Assembly (NCBI RefSeq): GCF_000718095.1
Contig: NZ_JOEI01000012.1
Span: forward strand, 124,001 to 188,000
Origin: Streptomyces scopuliridis RB72
GTDB lineage: Bacteria > Actinomycetota > Actinomycetes > Streptomycetales > Streptomycetaceae
Reading direction: 5' to 3'
DNA: 64,000 bases
Positions 9,477-19,421 of this stretch are shown in pieces. Every line of letters begins with the position of its first letter. Positions within the stretch are counted from its first letter, which is position 1. The translations under genes were made by a program, and so were the position numbers. The notes beneath the pieces were generated by a model. The model did no database searches and was not told the origin of the DNA. It saw only the letters and a list, made by a program, of their open reading frames with translations.

Positions 9477-9881
9477 GTGAACGAGATTCCGCGGGGCACG
9501 CTTCAGGAGCAGACCTTCTACGAGCAGGTCGGCGGCGAGGAGACCTTCCGGCGCCTGGTCCACCGGTTCTACCAGGGGGTGGCCGAGGATCCGCTGCTGC
9601 GGCCGATGTACCCCGAGGAGGATCTGGGCCCCGCCGAGGAGCGGCTCGCGCTCTTCCTGATGCAGTACTGGGGCGGCCCCCGCACCTACAGCGACAACCG
9701 CGGCCACCCCCGGCTGCGGATGCGCCACGCCCCGTTCACGGTGGACAGCGCCGCGCACGACGCCTGGCTCAAGCACATGCGGGTGGCCGTCGAGGAGCTG
9801 GGGCTCTCCGAGGCGCATCAGCGGCAGCTGTGGGACTACCTCACCTACGCCGCCGCCTCCATGGTCAACACCGCGGGCTGA
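9477..9881 (+). CDS. glbO: Group II truncated haemoglobin
   Basis: A 134-residue protein of the normal size for a 2-on-2 globin. Motifs are TFYEQVGGEETFRRLVHRFY at the N-terminus, FLMQYWGGPRTYS with the group II YWGG, and RMRHAPF containing the proximal haem-ligand His. Group II proteins bind O2 and NO in actinobacteria and are linked to redox protection. The GTG at 9477 is the only start in frame; the ATG at 9469 is out of frame. The next genes run on the opposite strand. Confidence 0.93.
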   Translation: MNEIPRGTLQEQTFYEQVGGEETFRRLVHRFYQGVAEDPLLRPMYPEEDLGPAEERLALFLMQYWGGPRTYSDNRGHPRLRMRHAPFTVDSAAHDAWLKHMRVAVEELGLSEAHQRQLWDYLTYAAASMVNTAG

Positions 9882-9917
9882 TCTCCCCCGCGGGTCCCCC
9901 TTCTTTTTGGGACGTGT

Positions 9918-10616
9918 TCAGAGCGGGGTGACCGTGAGGCCGCCGATCCCCGCGCGCCGTACCGCGATCGAGCCGTACGGCGTGCGGAGCCGGAGCCAGC
10001 TGCCCGACTCCAGCAGCGCCACCGGCTGTTCCTCGACGGGCGCGGCGGCCGGCACCATCGCGCGGACCGGCCGAAGGAACCCCAGCGACTGCGCGGCATG
10101 CACGGCCCGCAGCGGCAGACGCGTGTCGCCGAGGGTCCGGGACCAGATCTCCCGGCCGATGCGGTCGCGTTCCGCACGGGTCCTGTCGCCGGGCGACAAC
10201 TGCTCGTCGCGGGACCGGAATTCGGCGACCGCGACGGTCAGCGCACGGCGCATGGCGTCCGCGCCGGGCAGCCCAGGCACCTGCCGCCAGCCGCCGCGCG
10301 GCGGCAGCACCCCGGCCCAGGGAGGGCCGGTGACGGCCGCCGGGACGACCGCGCTGCCCGCCGCCTCGTCGATCGCTTCGAGGAGTTCCCCGGCGGAGAC
10401 GGTGACATCGAGCACGTACGGCGCGGCGAGCCTGGCCGTCCGGATGGCGAGCACCTCGAAGGACGCCGGCCGGCCGAACACGGCGAGCGCGCCGCCCCCG
10501 GCCTGGAGCCGTACCGCGGCGGCGCGGTCGTAGTGGATCAGCCGGGCGAGGAAGGCGCCGAGATCGGCCGCCTCCCGCGCGTCGGCGAACTCCACTGTCC
10601 GCTCGGGCGCTGTCAT
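9918..10616 (-). CDS. Conserved hypothetical protein
   Basis: A 232-residue soluble protein that I do not recognise beyond its resemblance to an actinobacterial conserved hypothetical. It has no signal peptide or membrane segment; the C-terminal part, LLESGSWLRLRTPYGSIAV, looks like beta strands. Its ATG overlaps the stop of the thioesterase gene upstream (10613-10616), so the two are translationally coupled in the EttA-thioesterase transcript. An in-frame extension to 10847 runs through the thioesterase gene and is not used. Confidence 0.8.
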   Translation of the reverse strand: MTAPERTVEFADAREAADLGAFLARLIHYDRAAAVRLQAGGGALAVFGRPASFEVLAIRTARLAAPYVLDVTVSAGELLEAIDEAAGSAVVPAAVTGPPWAGVLPPRGGWRQVPGLPGADAMRRALTVAVAEFRSRDEQLSPGDRTRAERDRIGREIWSRTLGDTRLPLRAVHAAQSLGFLRPVRAMVPAAAPVEEQPVALLESGSWLRLRTPYGSIAVRRAGIGGLTVTPL

Positions 10617-11080
10617 GCCGCGAGCGCGTCCTTGTCCTCGGCGTCCTCGGCACTCTTGTTCGTGCCGGTGGCGTCGTCGTCGAGGTACTTCAGGAGATAC
10701 ATCCTCTCCTCCTCGGTGATCCGCCGGGGCCGCCCGGCCGCCAGGTCGTACGGCACGACGACCGTCGAGGCCCGTACGTACACCTGGCCCTCGTCCTTGA
10801 TCTCGTACGCGATCGTCAGCGACGCGGCGTTGATCTTCGTCACCCACGACTCGATGGTCACCGGCTCGTGCCGGTGGACCAGCGGGCGCTTGTAGTCGAT
10901 CTCGTGCCGGGCCACCACGGACCCACCGGAGAAGGACGGCGAGCCGTCCCCCGGCGCCAGCCGGAACATGAAGTCGATACGGGCCTCCTCCAGATAACTG
11001 ATGAAGACCGCGTTGTTGACGTGCCCGAAGGCGTCCATGTCCGACCAGCGGAGCGGGCAGCTGTAGAAGTGGCGGGACAT
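10613..11080 (-). CDS. Acyl-CoA thioesterase, 4HBT hotdog fold
   Basis: A 155-residue single hotdog domain. The signature RWSDMDAFGHVNNAVFISYL matches the YbgC/4HBT active-site segment, with the catalytic Asp in DMDAFGHVNN. EIDYKRPL follows as the central strand. Such enzymes hydrolyse acyl-CoA thioesters; the substrate cannot be read from sequence. The C-terminus is a charged tail rich in Asp, Glu and Lys. It begins one base after the EttA stop and overlaps the next gene by four bases, giving a three-gene operon. Confidence 0.9.
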   Translation of the reverse strand: MSRHFYSCPLRWSDMDAFGHVNNAVFISYLEEARIDFMFRLAPGDGSPSFSGGSVVARHEIDYKRPLVHRHEPVTIESWVTKINAASLTIAYEIKDEGQVYVRASTVVVPYDLAAGRPRRITEEERMYLLKYLDDDATGTNKSAEDAEDKDALAA

Positions 11081-11081
11081 C

Positions 11082-12746
11082 TCAGCCTCGCGTCAGCTTC
11101 TTGTAGGTGGCGCGGTGCGGACGGGCGGCGTCCGCACCGAGCCGCTCGACCTTGTTCTTCTCGTACGACTCGAAGTTGCCCTCGAACCAGAACCACTTGG
11201 ACTCGCCCTCGTACGCCAGGATGTGCGTGGCGACCCTGTCCAGGAACCACCGGTCGTGGGAGACGACCACGGCCGCGCCGGGGAACTCCAGCAGCGCGTT
11301 CTCCAGCGAGGACAGCGTCTCGACGTCCAGGTCGTTCGTCGGCTCGTCGAGGAGCAGCAGATTGCCGCCCTGCTTGAGGGTCAGCGCCAGGTTCAGCCGG
11401 TTGCGCTCACCGCCGGAGAGCACACCGGCCGGCTTCTGCTGGTCCGGGCCCTTGAAGCCGAAGGCGGAGACATAGGCGCGCGAGGGCATCTCGACCTGGC
11501 CGACATTGATGTAGTCCAGCTCGTCGGAGACGACCGCCCACAGCGTCTTCTTCGGGTCGATGTTGCCGCGGCCCTGGTCGGCGTAGCTGATCTTGACCGT
11601 GTCGCCGACCTTGATGGTGCCGGAGTCCGGCTCCTCGATGCCCTGGATCATCTTGAAGAGCGTGGTCTTGCCGGCGCCGTTCGGGCCGATGACCCCGACG
11701 ATGCCGTTGCGCGGGAGCGAGAACGACAGGTCGTCGATCAGGACCTTCTCGCCGAACGCCTTGGAGAGGTTCTCCACCTCGACGACGACGCTGCCGAGCC
11801 GGGGGCCCGGCGGGATCTGGATCTCCTCGAAGTCCAGCTTCCGCATCTTGTCGGCCTCGGCGGCCATCTCCTCGTAACGGGCCAGTCGTGCCTTGGACTT
11901 GGCCTGCCGCCCCTTGGCGTTGGAGCGGACCCACTCCAGCTCGTCCTTGAGCCGCTTGGCGCGCTTGGCGTCCTTCTGGCCCTCGACCTTGAGACGGGCC
12001 TGCTTGGTCTCCAGGTACTTGGAGTAGTTGCCCTCGTAGCCGTGGAGACGGCCGCGGTCGACCTCGCAGATCCACCCGGCGACATTGTCGAGGAAGTACC
12101 GGTCGTGGGTGACGGCGACGACGGTGCCGGGGTACTTGGCGAGGTGCTGCTCCAGCCACTGCACGGACTCGGCGTCCAGGTGGTTGGTGGGCTCGTCGAG
12201 GAGCAGCAGGTCGGGGGCTTCGAGCAGCAGCTTGCAGAGCGCGACGCGACGGCGCTCACCACCGGAGAGGTTGGTGACGGGCCAGTCGCCGGGCGGGCAG
12301 CCGAGCGCGTCCATGGCCTGTTCGAGCTGGGTGTCCAGGTCCCACGCGTTGGCGTGGTCGAGGTCCTCCTGGAGCTTGCCCATCTCCTCCATCAGCGCGT
12401 CGGAGTAGTCGGTCGCCATCAGCTCGGCCACTTCGTTGAAGCGGTTGAGCTTGCCCATGATCTCGGCGGCGCCGTCCTGGACGTTCTGCAGGACGGTCTT
12501 GGACTCGTCCAGCGGCGGTTCCTGGAGGAGCATGCCGACGGTGTATCCCGGGGAGAGGAACGCGTCACCGTTGGACGGCTGCTCCAGACCCGCCATGATC
12601 TTCAGCACGGTGGACTTACCGGCGCCGTTCGGACCCACCACACCGATCTTCGCGCCCGGCAGGAAGCTCAGCGTCACGTCATCGAGGATGACCTTGTCGC
12701 CGTGCGCCTTACGCGTCTTGCGCATCGTGTAGATGTACTCAGCCAA
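11082..12746 (-). CDS. ettA: ABC-F energy-dependent translational throttle protein EttA
   Basis: A 554-residue protein with two ABC ATPase domains and no transmembrane segments. Domain 1 has Walker A GPNGAGKST, signature LSGGERRRVALCKLL and Walker B LLLLDEPTNHLDAESVQWLE. Domain 2 has GPNGAGKTTLF, LSGGERNRLNLAL and LLLLDEPTNDLD. The inter-domain linker is Lys/Arg rich (QARLKVEGQKDAKRAKRLKD). The size and the opening LAEYIYTMRKTRKAHGDKVI are those of EttA, which binds the ribosomal E site and couples initiation to ATP/ADP ratio. TTG at 12746 is the start expected from EttA homologues; the longer frame to 13106 crosses a terminator and is rejected. Confidence 0.95.
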   Translation of the reverse strand: MAEYIYTMRKTRKAHGDKVILDDVTLSFLPGAKIGVVGPNGAGKSTVLKIMAGLEQPSNGDAFLSPGYTVGMLLQEPPLDESKTVLQNVQDGAAEIMGKLNRFNEVAELMATDYSDALMEEMGKLQEDLDHANAWDLDTQLEQAMDALGCPPGDWPVTNLSGGERRRVALCKLLLEAPDLLLLDEPTNHLDAESVQWLEQHLAKYPGTVVAVTHDRYFLDNVAGWICEVDRGRLHGYEGNYSKYLETKQARLKVEGQKDAKRAKRLKDELEWVRSNAKGRQAKSKARLARYEEMAAEADKMRKLDFEEIQIPPGPRLGSVVVEVENLSKAFGEKVLIDDLSFSLPRNGIVGVIGPNGAGKTTLFKMIQGIEEPDSGTIKVGDTVKISYADQGRGNIDPKKTLWAVVSDELDYINVGQVEMPSRAYVSAFGFKGPDQQKPAGVLSGGERNRLNLALTLKQGGNLLLLDEPTNDLDVETLSSLENALLEFPGAAVVVSHDRWFLDRVATHILAYEGESKWFWFEGNFESYEKNKVERLGADAARPHRATYKKLTRG

Positions 12747-12883
12747 GAGAAACCGTCCGGCAATCGAGAAGGGCCAATGTGCGGCTCCGCCGCGTGAGGG
12801 CAGATACACGCCATCTTGCCGCATGTCCATCCCCTGATGGAAACCAGTACCGCTCCCCGGACCTCTCCCAGGGCCTCTCTCAA

Positions 12884-12927
12884 GCCCGTGGCCCCCGGCA
12901 CGCGGGTGCGTACCGGGGGCCACGGGC
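12884..12927 (-). terminator. Strong hairpin terminator downstream of the TQXA gene
   Basis: A perfect 15-base-pair stem (GCCCGTGGCCCCCGG at 12884-12898 with its complement at 12913-12927) with a 14-base loop lies about 30 bases past the stop of the surface-protein gene. It has no T run, which is common for Streptomyces terminators. It also separates that gene from ettA. Confidence 0.75.
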
Positions 12928-12957
12928 TGCGAGGTCTCACTCAGCGCGAGATGTCGC

Positions 12958-14382
12958 TCACTCTCCGGGAGTCGAAGGAGTGGCCGCGTTCTTCTTACGG
13001 AGAAGGAACACGGCGCCGCCGCCGAGCACGACGAGCGCGATCGCGATGCCCGCGATGACCGGGGTCGCGCTGGAGGAGCCGGTCTCCGCGAGGTTGTCCG
13101 TGGCACCGGTGGAGGAGCCGCCGGCCGAGGCCGGGAGGGGCTCCGAGGACTCCTGCTGGGTCACGGGGCCCGAGTCGCTGGTGGTCAGGCAGTCCAGGAC
13201 GCCCTTGAAGTTCTGCGTGAACCCGGCGGGTCCGGTGATGGTGAAGTCGTACGCCTCGTCCTCGCCGACCGGGACGGTGACGGTCTTGGACTCACCGGCC
13301 GGGACCGAGTGCTCGGTGCCCTTGAGCTCGAAGACGAACGGCTCGTCGCCCTTGTTGGTGGCGGTGATGTCGACGCCACCCTCGGCGCAGTTCTTCTGCG
13401 CGGTCACGGCGGGGATCGCGCCCTGCTCGGCCCAGGTCGCGGTCGCCGTCGCCGAGACCGTGGACTCGCTGGACCCGGCCAGGATCTGCGTCTGGCTCTT
13501 GGTCACACCGGCGAAGGCGCGGCCGACCGGTACGGAGGTCGTGGCCTGCACGCCGAGCGAGGCGGTGCCGTCGGAGGCGTCGGACGGGACGTCGAAGTAC
13601 AGCTGCGTGCCGTTGGCGGCGGTGGTGACCGGGGCGCCGTCCTTGTCCGTGATCGTGACGCCGCTGGCGGCGGCGTCGGCGGGCGGCGTGACGGTGACAC
13701 CGGCGGCGTCGGTGTGGACCGTGATCGGGCCGAGCTTCTCACCGGCCTTGCCGGAGACCGCGCCGGGCTGGAGCGTGAGGGACGCCTTGGGCTCGGCGGC
13801 GTCCTGGGCGCTCTTCTCCAGCCAGTCGGCGAGCTTCTCGGCCGCCGGGTCGCTGGCGTCGACATCGGCGTTGTCCGAGTAGCGCCAGATGGCGACCTGG
13901 GTGCCCGCCGCCGCCGTCTTCTCGGTGAGCGGCCCGGTCTCCGCGCTCTGGGCGAGCGCCGAGAGGTCGTCTATCTGCGGGTAGGAGTGCTCCAGGATCC
14001 AGCGGATCTTGCCGGCGTTCTTGTTGGCGCCGAGCGAGGTCTGATCCCAGGGGGTCTCCAGGTACTTCGCCTGGTCCTGCGTGGGGTTGTGGATATCGAT
14101 GCAGTACGTCTTGAGCTTGCCGCCGCCGTCCACGGTCATCTCGAACAGCCCGGCGGGGAGTTGCTGGTCCTTGCCGTCGTTGTGGAGCACGGCGCCGTCG
14201 TAGGTCTTCAGTCCGTCGAGGGTGGCCGCGGCGCCGCCCTGATGCTGGGGGACCTCGTCGGCGGTGGCCGCCCCGGCGCCGGCCACCGAGCCCATGGCCA
14301 CCAGTCCCGAGACGAGTACCGCGGCGGCGAGACGGGCGGCGCCTCGCCTCCGTACGGATGACGCAGATATCGCAGAAAACAC
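12958..14382 (-). CDS. Sortase-anchored TQXA thioester-domain surface protein
   Basis: A 474-residue exported wall protein. The signal peptide spans the first ~45 residues (hydrophobic core LAAAVLVSGLVAMGSVAGA, cleavage near AGAATA). A thioester domain follows: YCIDIHNPT carries the reactive Cys and TQVAIWRYSD the Gln that gives the family its TQXA name. Ig-like strands fill the middle. The C-terminus is a class E-type sorting signal, LAETG, then a hydrophobic helix and RKK tail. In Gram-positive bacteria thioester domains form covalent bonds with target surfaces. GTG at 14382 has AAGGGG upstream; the frame to 14508 has no such site. Confidence 0.92.
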   Translation of the reverse strand: MFSAISASSVRRRGAARLAAAVLVSGLVAMGSVAGAGAATADEVPQHQGGAAATLDGLKTYDGAVLHNDGKDQQLPAGLFEMTVDGGGKLKTYCIDIHNPTQDQAKYLETPWDQTSLGANKNAGKIRWILEHSYPQIDDLSALAQSAETGPLTEKTAAAGTQVAIWRYSDNADVDASDPAAEKLADWLEKSAQDAAEPKASLTLQPGAVSGKAGEKLGPITVHTDAAGVTVTPPADAAASGVTITDKDGAPVTTAANGTQLYFDVPSDASDGTASLGVQATTSVPVGRAFAGVTKSQTQILAGSSESTVSATATATWAEQGAIPAVTAQKNCAEGGVDITATNKGDEPFVFELKGTEHSVPAGESKTVTVPVGEDEAYDFTITGPAGFTQNFKGVLDCLTTSDSGPVTQQESSEPLPASAGGSSTGATDNLAETGSSSATPVIAGIAIALVVLGGGAVFLLRKKNAATPSTPGE

Positions 14383-14605
14383 AGAATTCCCCTTCGGGCG
14401 AGGTTCTTTCGCGGTGAACGCGTGGGGGGATGCCTCGCCAGCAGACTCAAGTGCCCCGTGAGTACTCGCGAATCCTATGGACGGCGAGAACCGCCGGAGT
14501 CCACTCACGCACTCTGATAACCGTTCCGAATCGGAATCGTTATCGACACTCCGGCAGAGCTATGCAAGGCGACCGAGTATATCGACATGTCTCCACAACT
14601 CACGC

Positions 14606-15151
14606 TCAGGGAACGGCAGTCGACGCCGTGACCAGCGCGCGGGCGGATGCCGCGTCCGGCGCCCGGTCCCGCGTCCCGTCCGGCGTCCCGTCCGGCATGG
14701 GAATCGGCACCTGGTCCGGTCCCTGAAGCCCCGCCCGCCCCCGCTCCTCCCCCTCCGTCGCGGACTTGTGACGCTCCGTCAGGGAAGGAGTCGCCCTGGT
14801 CACGCGTCTGAACGCGGCCGTCCCCCGCGTCAGATCGTGTCCGACCGCCACCGCGTCGATCTCCACCGATGTCCGGCGCTGCCCTTCCCGTTCGTCCTCC
14901 CGTACGCGCAATCGGCCGTGCACCACCAGCGGCTCACCGACGGAGACCGAGGCGGCCAGATTCGCCCCCAGCGTCCGCCACGCCCACACCGTGTAGAAGC
15001 TCGTGGGCCCGTCCGCCCAGCCGTTCTTCTGCCGGTCCCAGCGCCGCCCGGTCACCGCGAATCGAAACCGGGCCACCCCGCCCGAGGCCGACTCCCTGAA
15101 TTCCACCCCTGTTGCGACATTCCCCACCACGGTTACCACGGTGTCGTTCAT
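14606..15151 (-). CDS. ssb: Single-stranded DNA-binding protein, SsbB-like paralogue
   Basis: A 181-residue protein with an N-terminal OB fold: NDTVVTVVGNVATGVEFR, ARFRFAVTGRRWDRQ and WADGPTSFYTVWAWRTLG match the SSB core. The C-terminus lacks the acidic DDDIPF-like tip that recruits repair partners, ending ASTAVP. That is typical of the second SSB in Streptomyces rather than the replicative one. ATG at 15151 sits behind GGGGAGGGG. It is single on its transcript. Confidence 0.9.
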   Translation of the reverse strand: MNDTVVTVVGNVATGVEFRESASGGVARFRFAVTGRRWDRQKNGWADGPTSFYTVWAWRTLGANLAASVSVGEPLVVHGRLRVREDEREGQRRTSVEIDAVAVGHDLTRGTAAFRRVTRATPSLTERHKSATEGEERGRAGLQGPDQVPIPMPDGTPDGTRDRAPDAASARALVTASTAVP

Positions 15152-15303
15152 AACGGCCCCTCCCCGTCCGGCTGCATTGACTGATCCCATGCTGGACCGG
15201 ATGGAAAGAATGCGCTGTCGCCTGTGCATTACCTGTCAGTTGTGGAAAACCCCGTCACCCGTTCACCGGTCCGGCATCGCCCCCGCCGACCCCGCCGGCC
15301 GCC

Positions 15304-17355
15304 TCATCCGCCCGAGCGGGAAACGGTCACGTACTGCTCCCGCACCTCCCGGTAGCGCATCAGCTCCGCCGAGATCGGGTCCAGCACCCTCGCCCGCCCG
15401 CAGGCCGCCGCCGCCTCGCGCAGCCGCCGCTCGGCGTCCTGCCCGTACCGCCGCGCCGGCCCCATCGCGGCCGCCCCGCACGCCCACTCCACGAACGGCC
15501 CGCCGACGATCCCGGCGAGCATCACCAGCACGGGCGGCAGCAGCCCCGGTTCCAGTACGCCGATGATCTGCCCCACCAGCCACAGCGCGCCGTAGATCTG
15601 GAGCAGCGTCATGGATGCCTGCGCCAGCACCGCGGCGGGCCACCAGGTGGGCCGCGGCGGCCGGCTGCTCGGGGTCGCCGCCGTCAGCGCCAGCTCGTCC
15701 AGCGCCTCCGGCAGCCCCTCCGCGCCCCGCGCCGCCGCCTCGCGCACGGAGTGCGCCCAAGGCGCGGGCAGCCCGGCGGACGCCTCCTCCGCCACCGTAC
15801 GTACGGCCTGTTCGACCCGCTGGCGTGCCGTCAGCTCCTCCTCCGCGGTCTCCGGGGGCCGCGACGTCTGGCCGCCGGGCATCCGCGTGGACTCGTACCA
15901 CCGCCACAGCCGCAGCCAGGGCGTCCCGCACGCGCGCCCCGCGTTCCTGCGCCAGGCGCGCTCCGCCGCCTCGCCCGCGGCCACCGCGCCGACCGCCCAG
16001 GCCAGCCGGTCGGCGAACTGCTCACGGGAACGCTCGCCGAGTCCGGCACGCCCCTCGGCGACGTACGCGGACCGCAGCCGCCACGCCGCCGCGTCCACAT
16101 CGGCGGAGAGCCGCCGTTCCGCGGCGTTCCGCTCCTGGACGAACCGTCCCAGCAGCTCGCGCAGTTCGCCCACGCCGTGCCCGCTGAGCGCGGAGACCGC
16201 GAGGACCGTGGCGCCGGGCTCGCCGTGTTCGCCGAGGGCCATCCCGTCCTCGTCCAGCAGCCGGCGCAGATCGTCGAGCACCTGGTCGGCGGCGTCGCCG
16301 GGCAGCCGGTCGATCTGGTTGAGCACGATGAAGGTGATCTCCGCGTGGCCGGCGAGCGGTCGCAGATAGCGCTCGTGCAGCGCGGCGTCCGCGTACTTCT
16401 CGGGATCGACGACCCAGATCACCGCGTCCACGAGCGCGAGCACCCGGTCCACCTGCTCGCGGTGGCGGACGACGGCCGAGTCGTGGTCGGGGAGATCGAC
16501 GAGGACCAGGCCGTGCAGCTCCTCGTCGCCGTCCCCGCCCGCCAGCGGCTTGCGCCGCAGCCGTCCGGGGATGGCCAGCCGGTCGAGCAGCCCCGCAGCT
16601 CCCTCGGACCAGACGCAGGCGATGGGGGCGGAGGTGGTGGGTCTGCGCAGGCCCGTCTCCGAGATCGGCACCTCGGCCAGGGCGTTGAACAGCGTCGATT
16701 TGCCGCTGCCCGTCGCTCCCGCGATGGCGACGACGGTATGGCGCGAGGAGAGCCGCTGACGGGCGGACGCCTCGTCCAGTACGCGCCCGGCCTCGGCAAG
16801 TACGGACCCTTCGAGCCGGGTCCTCGACAGTCCCACCAGCTCGCCCAGGGCGTCGAGACGTACCCGCAGGGAGCCGCCGTACGCGCCCCCGATGGGCGTG
16901 TGGGCCTCGGACTCGTCCGAACCGTCCCCCGGGCCGCCGTCCAGCCCGTCCACGCCGCTGAGGCCGTCCGGAGAGCCCTTCCCGCCGGCGCGGCGGGCGA
17001 TCAGCCCGTCGTCCCAGCCGCCGGCGGAGCCGCCGGGCTCGTCGGGGGCGGGTTCGAAGGCGACGGACTCGGGGCCCTCATGGGGCTCTTCGGACTCCAC
17101 GGCCTCGTCGGGCTCCCGGGGCTCCCCGGATTCCTCGGATTTGACCGACTTCATAAATTTCGCGGGCTTCATGAATTTCGCGAACTTCCCGGACTTCCCG
17201 GGCTCCGTGGCATTCTCGGCGCCCTCCACTCCATTCTCAGAAGCCTTATCAACGCCAGCAGCCCCAGCAGCCCCGGCAGCCCTGTTGGTCTTATCAACCT
17301 CATTGGCCTCGCTGGTCCCACCAGCAACATCAGTCACCTGAGACACATCGGTCAC
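15304..17355 (-). CDS. Dynamin-like GTPase with C-terminal membrane region (second of pair)
   Basis: A 683-residue GTPase. The first ~170 residues are a low-complexity acidic segment with short Lys/Phe repeats ([19 protein letters not shown]). The G domain has P-loop [15 protein letters not shown], switch-like TTSAPI, G3 LVDLPDHDS and G4 NQIDRLPG. Two hydrophobic stretches near the C-terminus ([18 protein letters not shown] and [20 protein letters not shown]) suggest membrane insertion, followed by a helical tail. The order fits bacterial dynamin-like/YfjP-type GTPases. GTG at 17355 overlaps the upstream GTPase stop by four bases, so the two are coupled and may form a hetero-oligomer, as paired dynamins such as DynA/DynB do in Streptomyces; identity with those is not claimed. 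Confidence 0.88.
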   Translation of the reverse strand: MTDVSQVTDVAGGTSEANEVDKTNRAAGAAGAAGVDKASENGVEGAENATEPGKSGKFAKFMKPAKFMKSVKSEESGEPREPDEAVESEEPHEGPESVAFEPAPDEPGGSAGGWDDGLIARRAGGKGSPDGLSGVDGLDGGPGDGSDESEAHTPIGGAYGGSLRVRLDALGELVGLSRTRLEGSVLAEAGRVLDEASARQRLSSRHTVVAIAGATGSGKSTLFNALAEVPISETGLRRPTTSAPIACVWSEGAAGLLDRLAIPGRLRRKPLAGGDGDEELHGLVLVDLPDHDSAVVRHREQVDRVLALVDAVIWVVDPEKYADAALHERYLRPLAGHAEITFIVLNQIDRLPGDAADQVLDDLRRLLDEDGMALGEHGEPGATVLAVSALSGHGVGELRELLGRFVQERNAAERRLSADVDAAAWRLRSAYVAEGRAGLGERSREQFADRLAWAVGAVAAGEAAERAWRRNAGRACGTPWLRLWRWYESTRMPGGQTSRPPETAEEELTARQRVEQAVRTVAEEASAGLPAPWAHSVREAAARGAEGLPEALDELALTAATPSSRPPRPTWWPAAVLAQASMTLLQIYGALWLVGQIIGVLEPGLLPPVLVMLAGIVGGPFVEWACGAAAMGPARRYGQDAERRLREAAAACGRARVLDPISAELMRYREVREQYVTVSRSGG

Positions 17356-18959
17356 CTTTCCCTCTGGAGTACGGACAGCGCGGCGATCAACTCGGCCTGC
17401 GGCTCCGGGGTCACCTCAAGCGCGTCGAGGGGCGCCAGCCGCCGGTCGCGCTCCCCGTGCAGTACGCGATCGATGTACGTCGTCACCAGCTCGCCGCCCC
17501 GGTCGCGCAGCCGCAGCGCCACGTGCGCCCCGACCCGCTCCGCGAGCCGCTCCCCCGCGAGCCGGGCCCGCCGGCCGCCGAGCAGGGCCGCCGCGAGCAG
17601 CGCCGCGACGGTCTCGGCGTCGGGCGCGGGGGTCCGTTCGAGCCGGCGCACCTCCTCCTCGGCCAGTTCCTCAAGGACGCGGCGCCAGCGGCGTACGGCC
17701 ATCCCGACCCGTTCCGCCGCCTCCCCGTCCGGTCCCGGCATGGGCAGCGTCCCGGCGGCCGGCTCGTGCCCCCACGCCTCCTCCACCCGCTCCTCGGCGG
17801 CGGCCACCGCGCACTGGAGGAGCGCGCCGAGGCTCTCCGCCAGCGAGTCGAGCAGCTCGCGCGCCGAGCTGTCCCGGGGATAGCCACGCCAGCGCGTGCG
17901 CGCGTCTCCGGCGAGCACGGCGCCGCGCTGGAGCTGCCGACGCACCCGGTCGCCCTCGCCCGCGTAGGCGTCCTCCACCGCGCCCGTCAGCCGCACGGCG
18001 GCGGCGTACTGCGCGGCCACCGCCCCCGCCAGCTCCGGCATCCGCGCGTTCAGCGAGTCGATGACCCCGGCCGCGGTACGCACCAGTGCCTGCTGACGAG
18101 CCGCCGGATCCTGCACCCGGTGCGCGAGCCAGGCGAGCAGCGGCGCGACGGCGGTGGTGGGCAGCAGCCCCCGCCCGGCGCCCGCGGACTCGGGCAGTTC
18201 GGGGATGGTGAACCGCGGTACGTCACCGAGCCCGGCCCGGGTCAGCAGTGCCGCGTACTGCCGTGACACCTCGTCGATCACCTGGTGCGGCACCCGATCG
18301 AGGACGGTCACCAGCGACGCGTCGTACTCCTTCGCGGTACGGAGCAGATGCCAGGGCACGGCGTCCGCGTACCGGGAGGCGGTGGTCACCATGACCCACA
18401 CGTCCGCGGCGCAGATCAACTCGGCGGCCAGCAGCCGGTTATCCACCACGAGCGAGTCGATGTCGGGTGCGTCGAGCAGTGCGAGCCCGCGGGGAAGGGC
18501 GGCGGCGGTGTCGATCCGCAGCGCGCTCTGCTCCACGGCCCCCGTGCCGTCCGTACCGATCCCCGCGTCGTCCTCCTGCTGCGGCAGCCATACGCGCGTC
18601 AGGTGCGGCAACACCCGCATCCCGGCGAACCAGTGGTGGTCCTCGGGGTGGCAGACCAGTACGGGGGTACGTGTGGTGGGCCGCAGCACCCCCGCCTCAC
18701 TGACCCGCCGTCCCACAAGGGAGTTGACGAGCGTGGACTTCCCGGCACCGGTGGACCCCCCGACGACGACGAGCAGGGGTGCTTCGGGGTCCCTGAGCCT
18801 GGGCAGCAGATAGTCGTCGAGCTGTGCCAGCAGCTCGGCCCTGGTCTGCCGGGCACGCGGCGCCCCGGCGAGAGGCAGTGGAAGACGCACGGCAGCGACA
18901 CAGTCGCGCAGTGCGGAGAGTGCGTCGATCAGCTGGGGCCGTACATCCAAGGTCACCAC
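17352..18959 (-). CDS. Dynamin-like GTPase (first of pair)
   Basis: A 535-residue soluble GTPase. The P-loop is [20 protein letters not shown], switch [10 protein letters not shown]3 [10 protein letters not shown], and a G4-like TVLDRVPH in place of NKxD. The rest is long helices with no clear membrane span. Its stop overlaps the start of the second GTPase. Start GTG at 18959; a second GTG one codon on is possible. It is the promoter-proximal gene of the pair. Confidence 0.87.
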   Translation of the reverse strand: MVTLDVRPQLIDALSALRDCVAAVRLPLPLAGAPRARQTRAELLAQLDDYLLPRLRDPEAPLLVVVGGSTGAGKSTLVNSLVGRRVSEAGVLRPTTRTPVLVCHPEDHHWFAGMRVLPHLTRVWLPQQEDDAGIGTDGTGAVEQSALRIDTAAALPRGLALLDAPDIDSLVVDNRLLAAELICAADVWVMVTTASRYADAVPWHLLRTAKEYDASLVTVLDRVPHQVIDEVSRQYAALLTRAGLGDVPRFTIPELPESAGAGRGLLPTTAVAPLLAWLAHRVQDPAARQQALVRTAAGVIDSLNARMPELAGAVAAQYAAAVRLTGAVEDAYAGEGDRVRRQLQRGAVLAGDARTRWRGYPRDSSARELLDSLAESLGALLQCAVAAAEERVEEAWGHEPAAGTLPMPGPDGEAAERVGMAVRRWRRVLEELAEEEVRRLERTPAPDAETVAALLAAALLGGRRARLAGERLAERVGAHVALRLRDRGGELVTTYIDRVLHGERDRRLAPLDALEVTPEPQAELIAALSVLQRER

Positions 18960-19266
18960 ATGCGAAGAATGCCCAATTTTGGAGCCTTTTTGAAGCGTAT
19001 GGACATCCCTGCGCGCCGATCACATACTCGGGACAGACGGGACGAGTGGGGCGCAGGCATAACGACTGCACAACACCCGGGGCGCCGAGCGCCAAAAGCG
19101 ATGCGGGAATCGCACCTGCCTGCGATTATCGGTTCGCTTCACTGAACCTCCACAACGTGCCACGGGCGTGAAGCAACCGGGTCAAGGCGATCGGAGCCCT
19201 ATCCTTGTCCCGGCGAGGTCGCGGAACCACCCAACCAGGGCTCCAGGTCACCGAGGCCACCACCCG
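18960..19266. other. Intergenic region between GTPase operon and tRNA-Arg
   Basis: About 307 bases with no gene I can support. It must hold the divergent promoters for the minus-strand GTPase operon and the plus-strand tRNA, but I could not fix -35/-10 boxes with confidence. Short frames here have no ribosome site. Confidence 0.6.
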
Positions 19267-19339
19267 GCCCCCGTAGCTCAGTGGATAGAGCAGGTGCCTT
19301 CTAAGCACTTGGCCGCAGGTTCGAGTCCTGCCGGGGGCG
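19267..19339 (+). tRNA. tRNA-Arg (anticodon UCU), prophage attachment target
   Basis: The full cloverleaf folds by eye. Acceptor GCCCCCG (19267-19273) pairs with CGGGGGC (19332-19338). D stem GCTC/GAGC; anticodon stem GGTGC/GCACT with loop CTTCTAA (19298-19304) giving anticodon TCT at 19300-19302; 5-base variable loop; T stem GCAGG/CCTGC with TTCGAGT loop; discriminator G at 19339. CCA is not encoded. The 3' part from 19297 is the prophage attL core, so a functional tRNA survives integration. Confidence 0.95.
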
Positions 19340-19341
19340 CT
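19297..19341 (+). repeat. attL core, 45 bp
   Basis: The 45 bases from the tRNA anticodon stem to two bases past the discriminator are identical to 60834-60878. The flanks differ at once on both sides (G versus A before, A versus T after), which fixes the core ends. The core covers the anticodon, variable and T arms, as is usual for tyrosine-integrase targets. Confidence 0.95.
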
Positions 19342-19347
19342 ACGCGC

Positions 19348-19373
19348 GATGACCAGCGGAAACGCTGGTCATC
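19348..19373 (+). terminator. Phage-supplied terminator hairpin behind the tRNA
   Basis: A perfect 11-bp stem, GATGACCAGCG (19348-19358) and CGCTGGTCATC (19363-19373), is closed by a GAAA tetraloop and lies seven bases beyond the attL core. It is prophage DNA and probably replaces the original tRNA terminator that integration moved to 60897. Confidence 0.7.
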
Positions 19374-19421
19374 GGCGTTTCTGGCTCAATGTACATCGCT
19401 ACCGGACCAAGTGCCTTGACT

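Noticed and set aside
12747..13106. N-terminal extension of EttA
   Set aside because: It crosses the 12884-12927 terminator and the end of the surface-protein gene; EttA homologues start at AEYIYTM.
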